DNA of 64,000 nucleotides from CAYPIE01 sp964410665 (GCA_964410665.1 CAYPIE010000016.1:1-64000), one strand, 5' to 3'. Positions 8,790 to 17,654 are shown, numbered from the stretch's first letter. Notes: generated by a model not told the origin, from the sequence alone. Program-made: numbers and translations.

Positions 8790-9668
8790 ATGTCGTTCGA
8801 ACATCACCTTGCATTCCTACGGGCTATTCAAGCCGACCAGACGTCGCTTTTCCACTGGCTAGTGTACGCCGACTGGCTCGAGGACCAGGGCGGCGACCCC
8901 GAGAACGCAGCCATCATGCGGTGGTTCGCTCGCGGCGAACCGCTCAATTCGCTGGGGCTGAAGCTGACGTGGGTGCCGCCGGGGGAGAGCTGGCTCGGCG
9001 GCGGAGAGGGCAAGGAAGGGGAGCAACACTTTGTGCTTGAGCGTGGGCTGTGGTGGGGAGTGTACCCGGTGACGCAGTCGGAGTGGCAGGCGGTGATGGG
9101 CAAGAACCCAAGCTGGTTCTGCGCAACGGGACGTGGGGCCGATCGGGTGGAAGGGCTAGACACGCGTCGGTTCCCGGTGGAGAGCGTGTCCTGGGAGGAC
9201 GTGCAACCGTTCTTGGAGGGTCTGAATGCCCGAGAGTCGTCTGGTGGCCTGCAGTACCGGTTGCCGACGGAGGCGGAATGGGAGTACGCCTGCCGAGGCG
9301 GGCCACTCTCCAAGGCAGAGAGCGTGTATGACTTCTACATCGTCCGGCCGGTGGCGATGCCTAAACCGTATCTGGCCGTCTTCACCCCGAAACTGGCCAA
9401 CTTCGAGAACAGGGATTGCCCTGGCCGCACGACGGCGGTGGGTTCATACCCGGCGAACCGGCTGGGGGTACATGACATGCACGGGAATGTGTGGGAGTGG
9501 TGTGCGGACTTGTGCGCGCAAGGAGGCTCGGACCGGGTGTTCCGGGGCGGCTCCTGGCACCACAACCGGCGGCTCTGCCGCGCGGCGTACCGCGACGGGG
9601 ACTGGCCATCGGACCGGTTCTACGAGCTGGGCTTCCGTGTTGCCGCAATCCCGTCGGGGCGAAAGTAA
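8790..9668 (+). CDS. TIGR02996 - FGE/sulfatase-modifying-factor-like protein
   Basis: 292 residues. Residues 1-45 are a TIGR02996 module (LRAIQADQTSLFHWLVYADW followed by LEDQGGD). Residues about 55-290 form an FGE-sulfatase (SUMF1-type C-lectin-like) domain with YPVTQSEWQAVMGKNPSWF, RLPTEAEWEYACRGG, HGNVWEWC and RGGSW. In true formylglycine-generating enzyme the active site has two Cys after GGS. Here the first is His (GGSWHHNRRLC), so sulfatase activation is doubtful. The domain may be structural or ligand-binding, as in many bacterial relatives. No sulfatase gene is adjacent. No clear ribosome binding site is visible before the ATG. Confidence 0.85.
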   Translation: MSFEHHLAFLRAIQADQTSLFHWLVYADWLEDQGGDPENAAIMRWFARGEPLNSLGLKLTWVPPGESWLGGGEGKEGEQHFVLERGLWWGVYPVTQSEWQAVMGKNPSWFCATGRGADRVEGLDTRRFPVESVSWEDVQPFLEGLNARESSGGLQYRLPTEAEWEYACRGGPLSKAESVYDFYIVRPVAMPKPYLAVFTPKLANFENRDCPGRTTAVGSYPANRLGVHDMHGNVWEWCADLCAQGGSDRVFRGGSWHHNRRLCRAAYRDGDWPSDRFYELGFRVAAIPSGRK

Positions 9669-10093
9669 CATCGGGACCGTAGCGGAGGCTGGATCCCCGT
9701 CCTGCGGAGCTGACGGGGAGTCGTGCGGACGCCGGTCGTGCCGATGCAAGGCAACCGCCATGATTCCACGTGACCGCCGCAAAGGGGTCAAGTGCCAACT
9801 GCCCTGCCGAACAGCTGGGTCCAACAAGCAACCTTGCGTCGCAAACACTGAGGATGGGCCGCCTTGTTTAGACTCCTTCCCTGGCTAGATCGCCCGAATG
9901 CCTGTTGGTCGAGACATGGGGGAGTTCCTCGGCGAGACCGTTGCGCTGCCCGAGGGGGCTACCACACCCGACAAGATGGGCTTCGCGAAACGCTTTCCGT
10001 TCTGCCGCAACAAACGCTTGCCACAAGAATCGCAAACGAGACAACAATCGAGGACAATTCTGTCCGAAGGTACTCGCTTCTGGGGGCACACCC
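9669..10093. other. Intergenic region, no gene seen
   Basis: 425 bases between the FGE-like gene and the pectate-lyase-like gene. Open frames exist on both strands but none has a recognisable product, a ribosome binding site or typical codon bias. The high GC content and lack of homology suggest decayed coding sequence or long spacers. No promoter was identified with confidence. Confidence 0.4.
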
Positions 10094-11521
10094 ATGCAAA
10101 CCCTTACGCTCCCCTACGGTCTCGTTCTGGCTCTCGGCTTCGGAACCATCCTGCCAACCCAGCCGTCCGACGCCAATCTCCGCCAGCAAGCTCGCACCGC
10201 CCTGAAACAAGCCGTCACCTACTACCGCACCCAAGTCGCCCACCACGGCGGCTATGTCTACTACACCAGCCTTGACCTCGAACAGCGCTGGGGCGAGGGC
10301 AAGGCCGGCCCACACACCATCTTCGTCCAGCCGCCCGGCACCCCCACGGTCGGCATGGCCTACCTGAAGGCCTATGCCGCCACCCAGGACCCGTTCTACC
10401 GGAACGCCGCTCGCGAGACCGCCATGGCCCTGGTCAACGGCCAACTCGAATCCGGCGGCTGGGCCCAGGTCATCCACTTCTCCCCGCCCGAACGCGGCCG
10501 CATGGGCAAGTACCGCAAACGCAAGGGCGGCAAGCGCAACGTCTCCTCGCTCGACGATGGGCAGACCCAGGCCGCCCTGGAGATGCTCATCCAGACCGAC
10601 CAGGCCCTAGACTTCCAGGACCCGGTGATTCATGAGGCCGCAAGGTACGGCCTCGACGCTTTGCTCAAGGCCCAGTTCCCCAACGGGGGGTTCCCGCAGG
10701 TTTGGACCGGCCCGGTCAAGCCGCAACCGGTTCGCAAGGCCCGCTACCCCGATTACAACTGGAAGACCGAGCACCGCATCAAGAATTACTGGGACTACTA
10801 CACGTTGAACGACAACCTGGCCGGCGACGTCGCCCAAACCCTGATCACCGCACATCAAATCTACCACGACAACCGTTATCAAACCGCTCTGGAGAAACTG
10901 GGCGACTTCCTCATCCTGGCCCAGATGCCCCAGCCACAACCAGGCTGGTGTCAGCAGTACAACTACGAGATGTATCCGATGTGGGCCCGCAAGTTTGAGC
11001 CACCGGCCGTCACCGCTCTGGAATCCCAGGACGCCATGCGAACCCTGATCCGTATCGCGGCGTACACCGGAGACGAAAAGTATCTCGAGCCGATCCCACG
11101 GGCCCTTGAGTACTTTCAGACCTGCTTGATCGCCGACGGCAAGGCGGCCCGCTTCTACGAACTGAAGACCAACAAGCCCCTGTACATGACTCGTGATTAT
11201 CAGCTGACCTATGCCGACGACGCGATTCCGAGTCACTACGGCTGGAAGCAGACCGCCCACTTCGACGACATCGAACGCGCCTACCTGGCAGCGCGGCAAG
11301 GGAAACCCAAGTCCAAGCGGCTTATGAACAACCTCCGCCAGAGGGTACAGAGCATCATGAAGGATCTGGATGACCAGGGCCGCTGGGTATCCACGGCAGA
11401 GGCGGGTAAAAGGCTGGTGGGGCAGCCGAAGTTCCCGCAGAGCTTCCGCTACCTGTCCAGCCAGGTGTTTGCCCGCAACGTCGGAACCTTGAGCGAATTT
11501 CTGGCCACACCGCGGCCTTGA
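10094..11521 (+). CDS. Secreted pectate-lyase-like protein (PL10 / Pec_lyase type)
   Basis: 475 residues with a signal peptide (MQTLTLPYGLVLALGFGTIL). The body is alpha/alpha-toroid-like and follows the pectic acid lyase (PF09492) pattern: TPTVGMAYLKAYAATQDPFY, LVNGQLESGGW, DDGQTQAALEMLI and the hallmark NGGFPQVWTGP. Family members cleave polygalacturonate by beta-elimination, but many planctomycete relatives are untested and may be only structurally related. The substrate is therefore inferred. The start at 10094 gives a proper signal peptide, preceded by CTGGGGGC. The VOC gene follows after 10 bases and may be co-transcribed. Confidence 0.7.
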   Translation: MQTLTLPYGLVLALGFGTILPTQPSDANLRQQARTALKQAVTYYRTQVAHHGGYVYYTSLDLEQRWGEGKAGPHTIFVQPPGTPTVGMAYLKAYAATQDPFYRNAARETAMALVNGQLESGGWAQVIHFSPPERGRMGKYRKRKGGKRNVSSLDDGQTQAALEMLIQTDQALDFQDPVIHEAARYGLDALLKAQFPNGGFPQVWTGPVKPQPVRKARYPDYNWKTEHRIKNYWDYYTLNDNLAGDVAQTLITAHQIYHDNRYQTALEKLGDFLILAQMPQPQPGWCQQYNYEMYPMWARKFEPPAVTALESQDAMRTLIRIAAYTGDEKYLEPIPRALEYFQTCLIADGKAARFYELKTNKPLYMTRDYQLTYADDAIPSHYGWKQTAHFDDIERAYLAARQGKPKSKRLMNNLRQRVQSIMKDLDDQGRWVSTAEAGKRLVGQPKFPQSFRYLSSQVFARNVGTLSEFLATPRP

Positions 11522-11531
11522 CACGAGGGGA

Positions 11532-11942
11532 ATGATGTCGCAACAAATTGCCAAAGTGGCCCTGGTGGTACGCGACTACGATGAGGCCATCGCCTTCTAC
11601 ACCGACCGCTTGGGCTTTACCCTCGTCGAGGACACCTCGTTGACACCAACAAAGCGCTGGGTGGTGGTCACTCCGCCCGGGGGTTCAGGCACCGCCCTGC
11701 TCCTGGCTCGTGCCGCCAACCCCGAGCAGGCAGACCGCATCGGTGACCAGACCGGTGGTAGGGTGTTCTTGTTCCTCCACACGGATGACTTCTGGCGTGA
11801 CTATCGGACAATGCAAGCCAAGGGGGTGGAGTTCACCGAGGAGCCCCGCGTTGAAGCGTTTGGCACCGTGGTGGTCTTCCGCGACTTGTATGGTAACCTG
11901 TGGGACCTGATCGAACCGAAGGAGTCGGTTCCAGCGGAGTAA
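11532..11942 (+). CDS. VOC (glyoxalase/bleomycin-resistance) superfamily protein
   Basis: 136 residues with two beta-alpha-beta-beta-beta modules. The first begins IAKVALVVRDYDEAIAFYTD. The second contains RVFLFLHTDDFWRDYRTMQA and ends VVVFRDLYGNLWDLIEP, the standard end of a VOC domain. Metal ligands would be expected at the start of each module and at the final Glu; the first-module His is replaced (KVALVV), so metal binding is uncertain. The substrate cannot be predicted. GAGGGGA precedes tandem ATG codons (11532 and 11535). Confidence 0.85.
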   Translation: MMSQQIAKVALVVRDYDEAIAFYTDRLGFTLVEDTSLTPTKRWVVVTPPGGSGTALLLARAANPEQADRIGDQTGGRVFLFLHTDDFWRDYRTMQAKGVEFTEEPRVEAFGTVVVFRDLYGNLWDLIEPKESVPAE

Positions 11943-11966
11943 CCAGCGGTCCCAGAAGCCCGCTAG

Positions 11967-12224
11967 TCACCCCGGACCATTCTGGGAAACCGATCGCTCC
12001 GGTAGATCTTCCAGACCCACCACATGGACCATGGCGACGCGGATCATGCGGTCATAGATGGCAGGGTTCTCGGCACTGGGAATGCCGATGGTGATGTCGC
12101 GTTGACCGACCAGCACCAGGTCGGGGTGATAAATGTCGTAACGCATCCCCTCGCTGGCGACCATCCGCAGCGGCCGAAAAGGTTGTTGACGTAAGCGAGC
12201 TTGAATGTCTTCCGGACGAAACAT
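11967..12224 (-). CDS. Small conserved hypothetical protein
   Basis: 85 residues beginning MFRPEDIQARLRQQPFRPLR. The pattern FRPLRMVASEGMRYDIYHPD with LVLVGQRDITIGIP resembles a group of short planctomycete proteins, often present in several copies, of unknown function. It is a small beta-rich domain. Longer in-frame starts were rejected because they translate the hairpin at 12282-12326. It shares the strand of the thioredoxin-like gene upstream but is separated from it by that hairpin. Confidence 0.65.
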   Translation of the reverse strand: MFRPEDIQARLRQQPFRPLRMVASEGMRYDIYHPDLVLVGQRDITIGIPSAENPAIYDRMIRVAMVHVVGLEDLPERSVSQNGPG

Positions 12225-12281
12225 CGGCCCCTCACTTTTTTCCGTCAGCATATCCCGCGGCACCCAAGAAAGGCAATGGGC

Positions 12282-12326
12282 TTCCCCCCAGCGAACGGAA
12301 GTGATACTTCCGTTCGCTGGGGGGAA
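12282..12326. terminator. 21-bp perfect hairpin
   Basis: The 21 bases at 12282-12302 (TTCCCCCCAGCGAACGGAAG then T) are exactly complementary to 12306-12326, with a three-base loop GAT. It starts 26 bases beyond the stop codon of the thioredoxin-like gene and lies before the small gene on the same strand. It is probably a transcript end or processing site for the upstream gene. There is no T-tract. The arm shares CCCCAGC with the hairpin at 5399-5444. Confidence 0.7.
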
Positions 12327-12352
12327 CAGCAATCCCCGGGGGAGAATCCAAC

Positions 12353-14260
12353 TCAATCAAAGAGCTTGCCTAGATCGTCTTGCAGCGTGGCCATCTGGCC
12401 GTTGCGGTTGACCACCCGACCGGACTTGTCGACCACAAACAAGTTCGGCAACACCATGACCCCGTACTGTACCGCCAGCGGGCTCTCAAGACCACCCGGC
12501 GCTTGGAACAGGTGATACGCCTCGAGCCGATGCGCCTGCAGAAAACTCATGGCAGGTGCTTCACTGTTGTCGAGGTTCACACAAACGATTTCGAGTCCTT
12601 TCCTGCCAAACATCTGTTTCAACTCGGCCAATCGGCGGAAGTCTTCCGCGCACTGCGTGTTCCAGCTGGCCCAGTAATAGACGACATACGGCTTGCCGCG
12701 AAGGGTATCGACATCGAACGGACGACCGGTACCTAGCTGCGGCCCCGCCAGATCAAGGATCTGGCCATCGAGTTCTAAACGGCGAACCGCACCGGCGGCG
12801 CGGCTACCCAGCTTGTGAGTGCGGAACTGCTTGGCCAGCCGGCTGTACCAGTTGATCGCCTCAGTATTCTTGCCCATGAATTCGCTGACCATGCCCAGCT
12901 GCAACAACGCTTCGGGCGTATCTTCGGCGGCGGGATACGCTTCGACAAATTGTCCCAGTGTGCTCCGCCATCGTTCCTGGACGTCGTTCATCTTCTTGGG
13001 ATCGGCCATGGCCTGGTTGAGTTGCTGGGCATACTCAGCGGAGATCTGCCGATAGGTGACATAAGCAGTCACATTCGTCTGGCCCACCGAACGAGCCAAT
13101 TGCTCTTGCAGCTGCTGCAGCCGTTGCAAGGCAGTACGATCATCCCGACTGCTTTGGGCCGCCGAATTTAAGCAATCGGCCAGCTGGCGAATCCACTGGG
13201 CACGTTGTTCCGGTGTGCATGCAGCCACAATCTTCTCAAGCACCGCGGCACGAGCCAAGTTGTAGCGAGTCAGAGCCACGGGGTCGCTTGTGTTGGGAAC
13301 CTGAGCATCCACCTTTTTGAGTTCATCGAGCAGCGGCTGAGTCTTTTCATCGACACTAATAATCCCCGCCCCCTCGGGGACTTGTGCCGCCACTTGCTCA
13401 ACGTGGGAACCTGGAACCGGCGCCTGAACGACCCGCCAAGCCCGACCGACTTGCACCAGTGGTCCGGTCTGTAACCAGTCATGCTTGCCGGCATTTTCAT
13501 ACAGAATGGTGGCATGCGGATATCGGATCAAATCCACCTTACTCCCTAAGGCATCGGCAGCAATACATTCCGGTGCGGTGGTCTCCAAGTGGACCCAACG
13601 CGTTTCGTCGGACAGTTTGATCAGTTGCGCGGTGGTCTTGCGAAACTGTAAACCCGCTTCGCCCAGTCCTCGGGTGAGCCGCGCGACCTCGCCTTCTGGC
13701 AGATCCATCTGACCCAATTCCGCCTTGGTAATCATCAGCGCTTGCAGGCGAGTAAAGTCGCGGGTGATCACCGCTGCCAGGACTTCTTGGCTGACCTCTT
13801 CCGGGGAGATCACCTTCCAACGGTCGATCCGACCATCTTGGTTCTCGTCACTGCCCCAACGCGAGCCATTGGGTCCCAACCAACGGTATTGATCCACCTT
13901 CCCATCATAATTGGTGTCAATCTCGCGGTACCCTTCAAGACCTCGACGATAATAACACCAAACATCTACACGATTATCAGCGTTGACATCGAGGAAGCAA
14001 CGCAGTGGCTGGCCCTGAGCATCCCGGAGGAGCCAGCCACTTGGGGTTTTGCCCTGGGCGTTCTTGACGCCCTTGACCAGTTCCACCTTGCAGGAGGAAC
14101 GTTCAAAGTCCTTGGGCGAGGCGATCTCCACCCCAGTTTGTTTTGGGGAAAAAGCGAGCATGCGGTCTGGGGTCGGGGCTTCCTGAGCCCAGCCCTTCTC
14201 GAGGCTGCAACAGACCAGCAAACAGGTGACCAACCACTGTGCCATCCGTGATTTAAGCAT
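12353..14260 (-). CDS. Secreted TlpA-like thioredoxin-fold protein with EF-hand-like repeats
   Basis: 635 residues. A signal peptide (MLKSRMAQWLVTCLLVCCSL) is followed by three acidic D-x-N-x-D motifs: DVNADNRVD (91-99), DTNYDGKVD (115-123) and DENQDGRID (138-146). They resemble calcium-binding EF-hand/dockerin loops and sit 23-24 residues apart. A long helical middle follows, with TPR-like segments around residues 410-500. The C-terminus (about 505-635) is a TlpA/ResA thioredoxin fold with cis-Pro605 (VMVLPNLFV). The redox motif is WNTQC rather than WCxxC, so only Cys537 remains. Disulfide exchange by the usual dithiol route is therefore not possible. GGAGACC precedes the ATG. Confidence 0.85.
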   Translation of the reverse strand: MLKSRMAQWLVTCLLVCCSLEKGWAQEAPTPDRMLAFSPKQTGVEIASPKDFERSSCKVELVKGVKNAQGKTPSGWLLRDAQGQPLRCFLDVNADNRVDVWCYYRRGLEGYREIDTNYDGKVDQYRWLGPNGSRWGSDENQDGRIDRWKVISPEEVSQEVLAAVITRDFTRLQALMITKAELGQMDLPEGEVARLTRGLGEAGLQFRKTTAQLIKLSDETRWVHLETTAPECIAADALGSKVDLIRYPHATILYENAGKHDWLQTGPLVQVGRAWRVVQAPVPGSHVEQVAAQVPEGAGIISVDEKTQPLLDELKKVDAQVPNTSDPVALTRYNLARAAVLEKIVAACTPEQRAQWIRQLADCLNSAAQSSRDDRTALQRLQQLQEQLARSVGQTNVTAYVTYRQISAEYAQQLNQAMADPKKMNDVQERWRSTLGQFVEAYPAAEDTPEALLQLGMVSEFMGKNTEAINWYSRLAKQFRTHKLGSRAAGAVRRLELDGQILDLAGPQLGTGRPFDVDTLRGKPYVVYYWASWNTQCAEDFRRLAELKQMFGRKGLEIVCVNLDNSEAPAMSFLQAHRLEAYHLFQAPGGLESPLAVQYGVMVLPNLFVVDKSGRVVNRNGQMATLQDDLGKLFD

Positions 14261-14536
14261 CCTGGTCTCCTTCCTTGAAGAGTCGGGGGGTCGGGTAGGG
14301 TCTGAGCCCGCCGGCCAGGGACCGCAAGCAAATTCGCCTCGCTTCAGCAGCGATGGGTTGAACGTGGGTGGAAGCTTGGCGGGTGCCGTAGGGTTCGGCA
14401 GAGGTTCCGGGCACGGATTGCCTTGAGCGCTCAAACTCCGAGGTACACGGTTATTGTCGGCAGGAGGAGCAAGCAAGGTTCAGCAAGAGAACCGGGTAAT
14501 CGGGAAGAATCCCCGCGGCCAAGGAAAGGCAGAGGA

Positions 14537-15019
14537 TTAAAAATCAAAGCGGTAGGCCAGGCGACGGGAGTTGATGTCGAGAGCTTCGAGAATTTGCAGT
14601 ACCGGTTCAATGGGCACATGCCATTCTTCTGCCCAGAGCAGAATATCGAGATTCTCTTGCCCTTCTTTCAGGCGATCCAAAATGCGGTCGAGCAGGAGGG
14701 TGTTGTCGCGAAATTCGCGCTGGAGCAGCCCGAAATCGCCCCGATCGAGTTCCACCCAGAAGCGGCGGCCGTGCAGATGCTCCAGCCAGCGGGCGCGCAG
14801 ATAGCCCCACCAATGCTCCTTGACCCAACGACGGATGGCCGATTCTCCGAGATCGCAGCCAGCTTTTTCACTCTCGATCCACTTAAAGCGCTGCACTTCT
14901 TGCTCACAGTCGGCATAAACGCTAAATTGCTCGACTTGTGGCAAGTCACGAACCGAAGCGTCCGTGGTGTGAACCCCGAGGGAGGGAGAGGCTTGGGGAT
15001 TGAACATCACCGACACCAT
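14537..15019 (-). CDS. Conserved hypothetical protein
   Basis: 160 residues. Distinctive segments are FSVYADCEQEVQRFKWIESE, WWGYLRARWLEHLHGRRFW, and the C-terminal ILLWAEEWHVPIEPVLQILE. It is rich in Trp and Arg, has no signal peptide or membrane segment, and looks like a small cytoplasmic helical domain. Planctomycetes and cyanobacteria seem to have similar proteins, but I cannot name the family. The start is uncertain between 15019 and 15007; neither has a strong ribosome binding site. Confidence 0.6.
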   Translation of the reverse strand: MVSVMFNPQASPSLGVHTTDASVRDLPQVEQFSVYADCEQEVQRFKWIESEKAGCDLGESAIRRWVKEHWWGYLRARWLEHLHGRRFWVELDRGDFGLLQREFRDNTLLLDRILDRLKEGQENLDILLWAEEWHVPIEPVLQILEALDINSRRLAYRFDF

Positions 15020-15224
15020 TACCAGTGACTCGTGGCCGGCTCTCGGGGGCGAAGCACCGGCCATCCTATGACGAAAAGTACCTCACAAATTCTACCTGAC
15101 CGCGATGGTTGCAGCAAGCCAACACACAACTCCATAGTAAGCTGAAAAACACCGGCAGGTCACGGGAATCTTTGCATTTTCCTCATTATTCGTGCCTCCG
15201 ATGAGCTTGGACCGTCCGACGCCA

Positions 15225-16007
15225 TCATGTCAACAACTCTTCCGGAGTCCCCGAAGGCAGGCGCGGCATGGGGGTTTCCCCCAGGACCAGCAAGCGTTCC
15301 CAGAGATCCGGGCGTTCTTGAACCCGGGCCAGAGCAAGCTGCACTTGCGGATCGGCCAGGATCGAATCGGTCAGTTCCTCGCCAACGGTCTGGCTTTCCA
15401 GAGCACAACACAAGCGTGCCGCCCACATGGCACGGGAATATTCCCGGCGCGACAAATAAACGGGCACGGCCTCGGCAAATGAAGAAGTCCCGTAAATCGC
15501 CTCGGGTCGAACCCCATCGGTAAATCGGGAGGGACGCCAGTGGATGGGATCGCTCGACCCCTGACTGTGCCGTCCAAGAAGTATGCGAATGGCCTGGGTT
15601 CTTCGGTCAGCCCGCCGAAGCAGCCAGCGAGACACATAGAAGATCGTCAGACAAAAGGTCGCGAGAATCAGGCCCATCACTTTGGCCGGGGGCAGGCGAT
15701 GGAACAGAAAGACCAGACCAAAAAGCAAGCCGCACAGAAAAAACAGCCACAACCAACGGTTGACAAACGAGCGGGCCAGCAAACTGGGACTCCAGCGAAT
15801 CGGCCATTCACGCGTTTGAATATCGGTCTCCACAAAGGGGGAACTCGATTCATGGGCCACATGCAGTGCCCGGACCGGAATCACCGGCAACAAGAAAAAG
15901 CCGACCCATTCGACTGCATCATAATCGCGTGTCCGTCGGCCCCAACGGACATGCCCGCGTGCCCGACACCGGTAAATGCCGATCCCGTGGAACCACAGCA
16001 TTCCCAC
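15225..16007 (-). CDS. Two-TM membrane protein of unknown function
   Basis: 260 residues. The N-terminal 80 residues contain HGIGIYRCRARGHVRWGRRT and a hydrophobic patch. Two adjacent transmembrane helices follow (WLWLFFLCGLLFGLVFLF and KVMGLILATFCLTIFYVS), then a cytoplasmic helical C-terminal half containing FAEAVPVYLSRREYSRAMWA. It could be a membrane-anchored adaptor. GGGGAGAG lies upstream of the two possible ATGs (16007 and 16001). It is divergent from the enzyme cluster starting at 16482. Confidence 0.65.
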   Translation of the reverse strand: MGMLWFHGIGIYRCRARGHVRWGRRTRDYDAVEWVGFFLLPVIPVRALHVAHESSSPFVETDIQTREWPIRWSPSLLARSFVNRWLWLFFLCGLLFGLVFLFHRLPPAKVMGLILATFCLTIFYVSRWLLRRADRRTQAIRILLGRHSQGSSDPIHWRPSRFTDGVRPEAIYGTSSFAEAVPVYLSRREYSRAMWAARLCCALESQTVGEELTDSILADPQVQLALARVQERPDLWERLLVLGETPMPRLPSGTPEELLT

Positions 16008-16481
16008 TCTCCCCGACCGAACCTTGCGGCCACCGCGGCGGCTTCAAAATCCCACAGTTTATTGTAGCAGAAGCGAACAGGCAAACGCTGCCAACCGCCC
16101 TTAGCAGCATAGGCCACGCTAGGGCACTAATTTTGTTTTTTTCTAAGTACTTTACAGAAAACTACTTAGGACCTGAGTTTGCTGATCGATCGCTTGCGTG
16201 GCGTGATTTGGCATCCTGGTTGCAGCGTATTCATTCGAGGTTTGAATGCGAGTCTCAAACCACACACACACCTTCAGTCTCCTTCCAAACAGGGCACGAG
16301 AATAGACTGGTTGCGAGTCCCAGTCTGAATCTCGTGCCCTCACTTCTTTTCTGGACCTTCCACTTCTCGACAAAATCGTCCCGTTTTGTATCTTCCTGGC
16401 AAACAATTGCTGACAATCCCCAAAGCATCGGCTATCAATAGAGTGATCCCTGCATTCGCTGCCGCCTTGGTTCACCCGCCG
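16008..16481. promoter_or_regulatory. Long AT-rich divergent spacer
   Basis: 474 bases between the two-TM gene (-) and the acyl-activating gene (+). It is clearly more AT-rich than its surroundings, with T-runs near 16133-16143, as expected of a promoter and 5' UTR. It contains an imperfect stem-loop at 16292-16339. A convincing -35/-10 pair was not found by eye. No gene is seen in it. Confidence 0.45.
16292..16339 (+). promoter_or_regulatory. Imperfect stem-loop in the leader of the acyl-activating gene
   Basis: GGGCACGAGAATAGACTGG (16292-16310) pairs with CCAGTCTGAATCTCGTGCCC (16320-16339) with one small internal bulge and a nine-base loop. It is followed by TCACTTCTTTTCTGG, which is pyrimidine-rich but not a pure T-tract. 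It lies 143 bases before the first gene of the 16.5-23 kb set and could be an attenuator or a leader element controlling it. Confidence 0.4.
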
Positions 16482-17654
16482 ATGTCAAAAGGAAGTTCTC
16501 CCGTGCTTGACACTGCCATCCCCACGACCACGCACCCGAGTGAGGCTGGTCGTCTTCCTGCGATTGTCCTGACGGAACACGATGCCAAGGAACAACTCGA
16601 TGCCCATGTCCGCGAAATGGTGCAGTGGCATTTTCGCGAGGAGACCGGGACAGCCTTCTGGTTGGAACGCGCTAAAAGTTTTAAATTCAATCCTCTGACC
16701 GATGTCCAGGGCTACGAAGATCTAAAACTTTTTGGCCTATTTGAAGATGATTGGCTCCGCGGTGGGCCCCTCCGTCGCTGGGTGCCTCGTGCCTATCAAG
16801 ATAAGCCGATCTACGTATTTGAGACGGGAGGCACCACTGGCATCCCCAAGAGCCGCATTGCGATCGATGACTTCCGCATCGACTACGAAATGATGAGTCG
16901 TACCCTACCTGATGACTATTTCCCACGTGGGGCCAACTGGCTCATGCTTGGGCCGTCGGGCCCACGCCGGCTCCGCTTGGCCATTGAACACCTTGCCCAG
17001 CACCGCGGTGGGATTTGCTTCTGCGTTGATCTCGACCCGCGCTGGGTCATCAAGTTGATTAAGAAAGGAGCAATGGATCAGCTCCAAGCTTATAAAGATC
17101 ACTGTATCGATCAAGCGTTGACCATCCTCAAGGCTGGCCACGACATACAATGTATGTTTACCACCCCAAAACTGCTGGAGTCCCTGGCCGAGAAGCTGAC
17201 CGAGCAGGGCACCAGCATCCCCGAGACCGGCATCAAGGGAATCTTCTCTGGAGGCACCGAGTTCACGCCTCAGTTTACCCGCTTTGCCATCGAGGAGTTG
17301 CTCGAAAATCGTGTCTACATGACTCCAACTTATGGGAATACCTTAATGGGACTCGCCTGTTCCAAACCGGTCGGTCCCGAAGATGGCTACAAGATTAGCT
17401 ACTACGCCCCGCAGCCTCGAGCGGTCATTGAAGTAATGGATCTTGAGGATAAGAGTTACACCAAGAAAGCTGAATACGGTCAAACCGGTCGTGTGATTCT
17501 GACCACGCTCACCCGGGAGTTTTTCATGCCGCGTTTTCCCGAACGGGATGAAGGCGAGCGAGAAGCCCCGCACGAGAAGTATCCTTGGGATGGCGTCAGC
17601 GGTGTCCGCCCTTTCCGTGAGTTCCAGACCACCACCACCGTGGGTGTCTACTAA
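16482..17654 (+). CDS. LuxE / phenylacetate-CoA-ligase-like AMP-forming acyl-activating enzyme
   Basis: 390 residues. It has the AMP-binding P-loop YVFETGGTTGIPKSR, a YGNTLMG segment at the A5 position, and GQTGRVILTTLTREFFMPRF corresponding to the late core motifs of PaaK/LuxE ligases. It is shorter than PaaK and close to LuxE acyl-protein synthetase length. The expected chemistry is acyl-adenylate formation and transfer to a thiol. The aldehyde dehydrogenase superfamily gene follows after 141 bases. Start choice: ATG 16482, or GTG 16503, which has AAAGGAAG about 8 bases upstream and may be the true start. The substrate is unknown. Confidence 0.75.
   Translation: MSKGSSPVLDTAIPTTTHPSEAGRLPAIVLTEHDAKEQLDAHVREMVQWHFREETGTAFWLERAKSFKFNPLTDVQGYEDLKLFGLFEDDWLRGGPLRRWVPRAYQDKPIYVFETGGTTGIPKSRIAIDDFRIDYEMMSRTLPDDYFPRGANWLMLGPSGPRRLRLAIEHLAQHRGGICFCVDLDPRWVIKLIKKGAMDQLQAYKDHCIDQALTILKAGHDIQCMFTTPKLLESLAEKLTEQGTSIPETGIKGIFSGGTEFTPQFTRFAIEELLENRVYMTPTYGNTLMGLACSKPVGPEDGYKISYYAPQPRAVIEVMDLEDKSYTKKAEYGQTGRVILTTLTREFFMPRFPERDEGEREAPHEKYPWDGVSGVRPFREFQTTTTVGVY

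Noticed and set aside
9868..10095. 75-codon minus-strand frame before the pectate-lyase-like gene
   Set aside because: Overlaps the upstream part of a clearly coding gene and lacks an RBS; no domain seen.
10607..11554. 315-codon minus-strand frame across the pectate-lyase-like gene
   Set aside because: Mirror frame of a clearly coding gene with GC-rich third positions; it has no recognisable domain.
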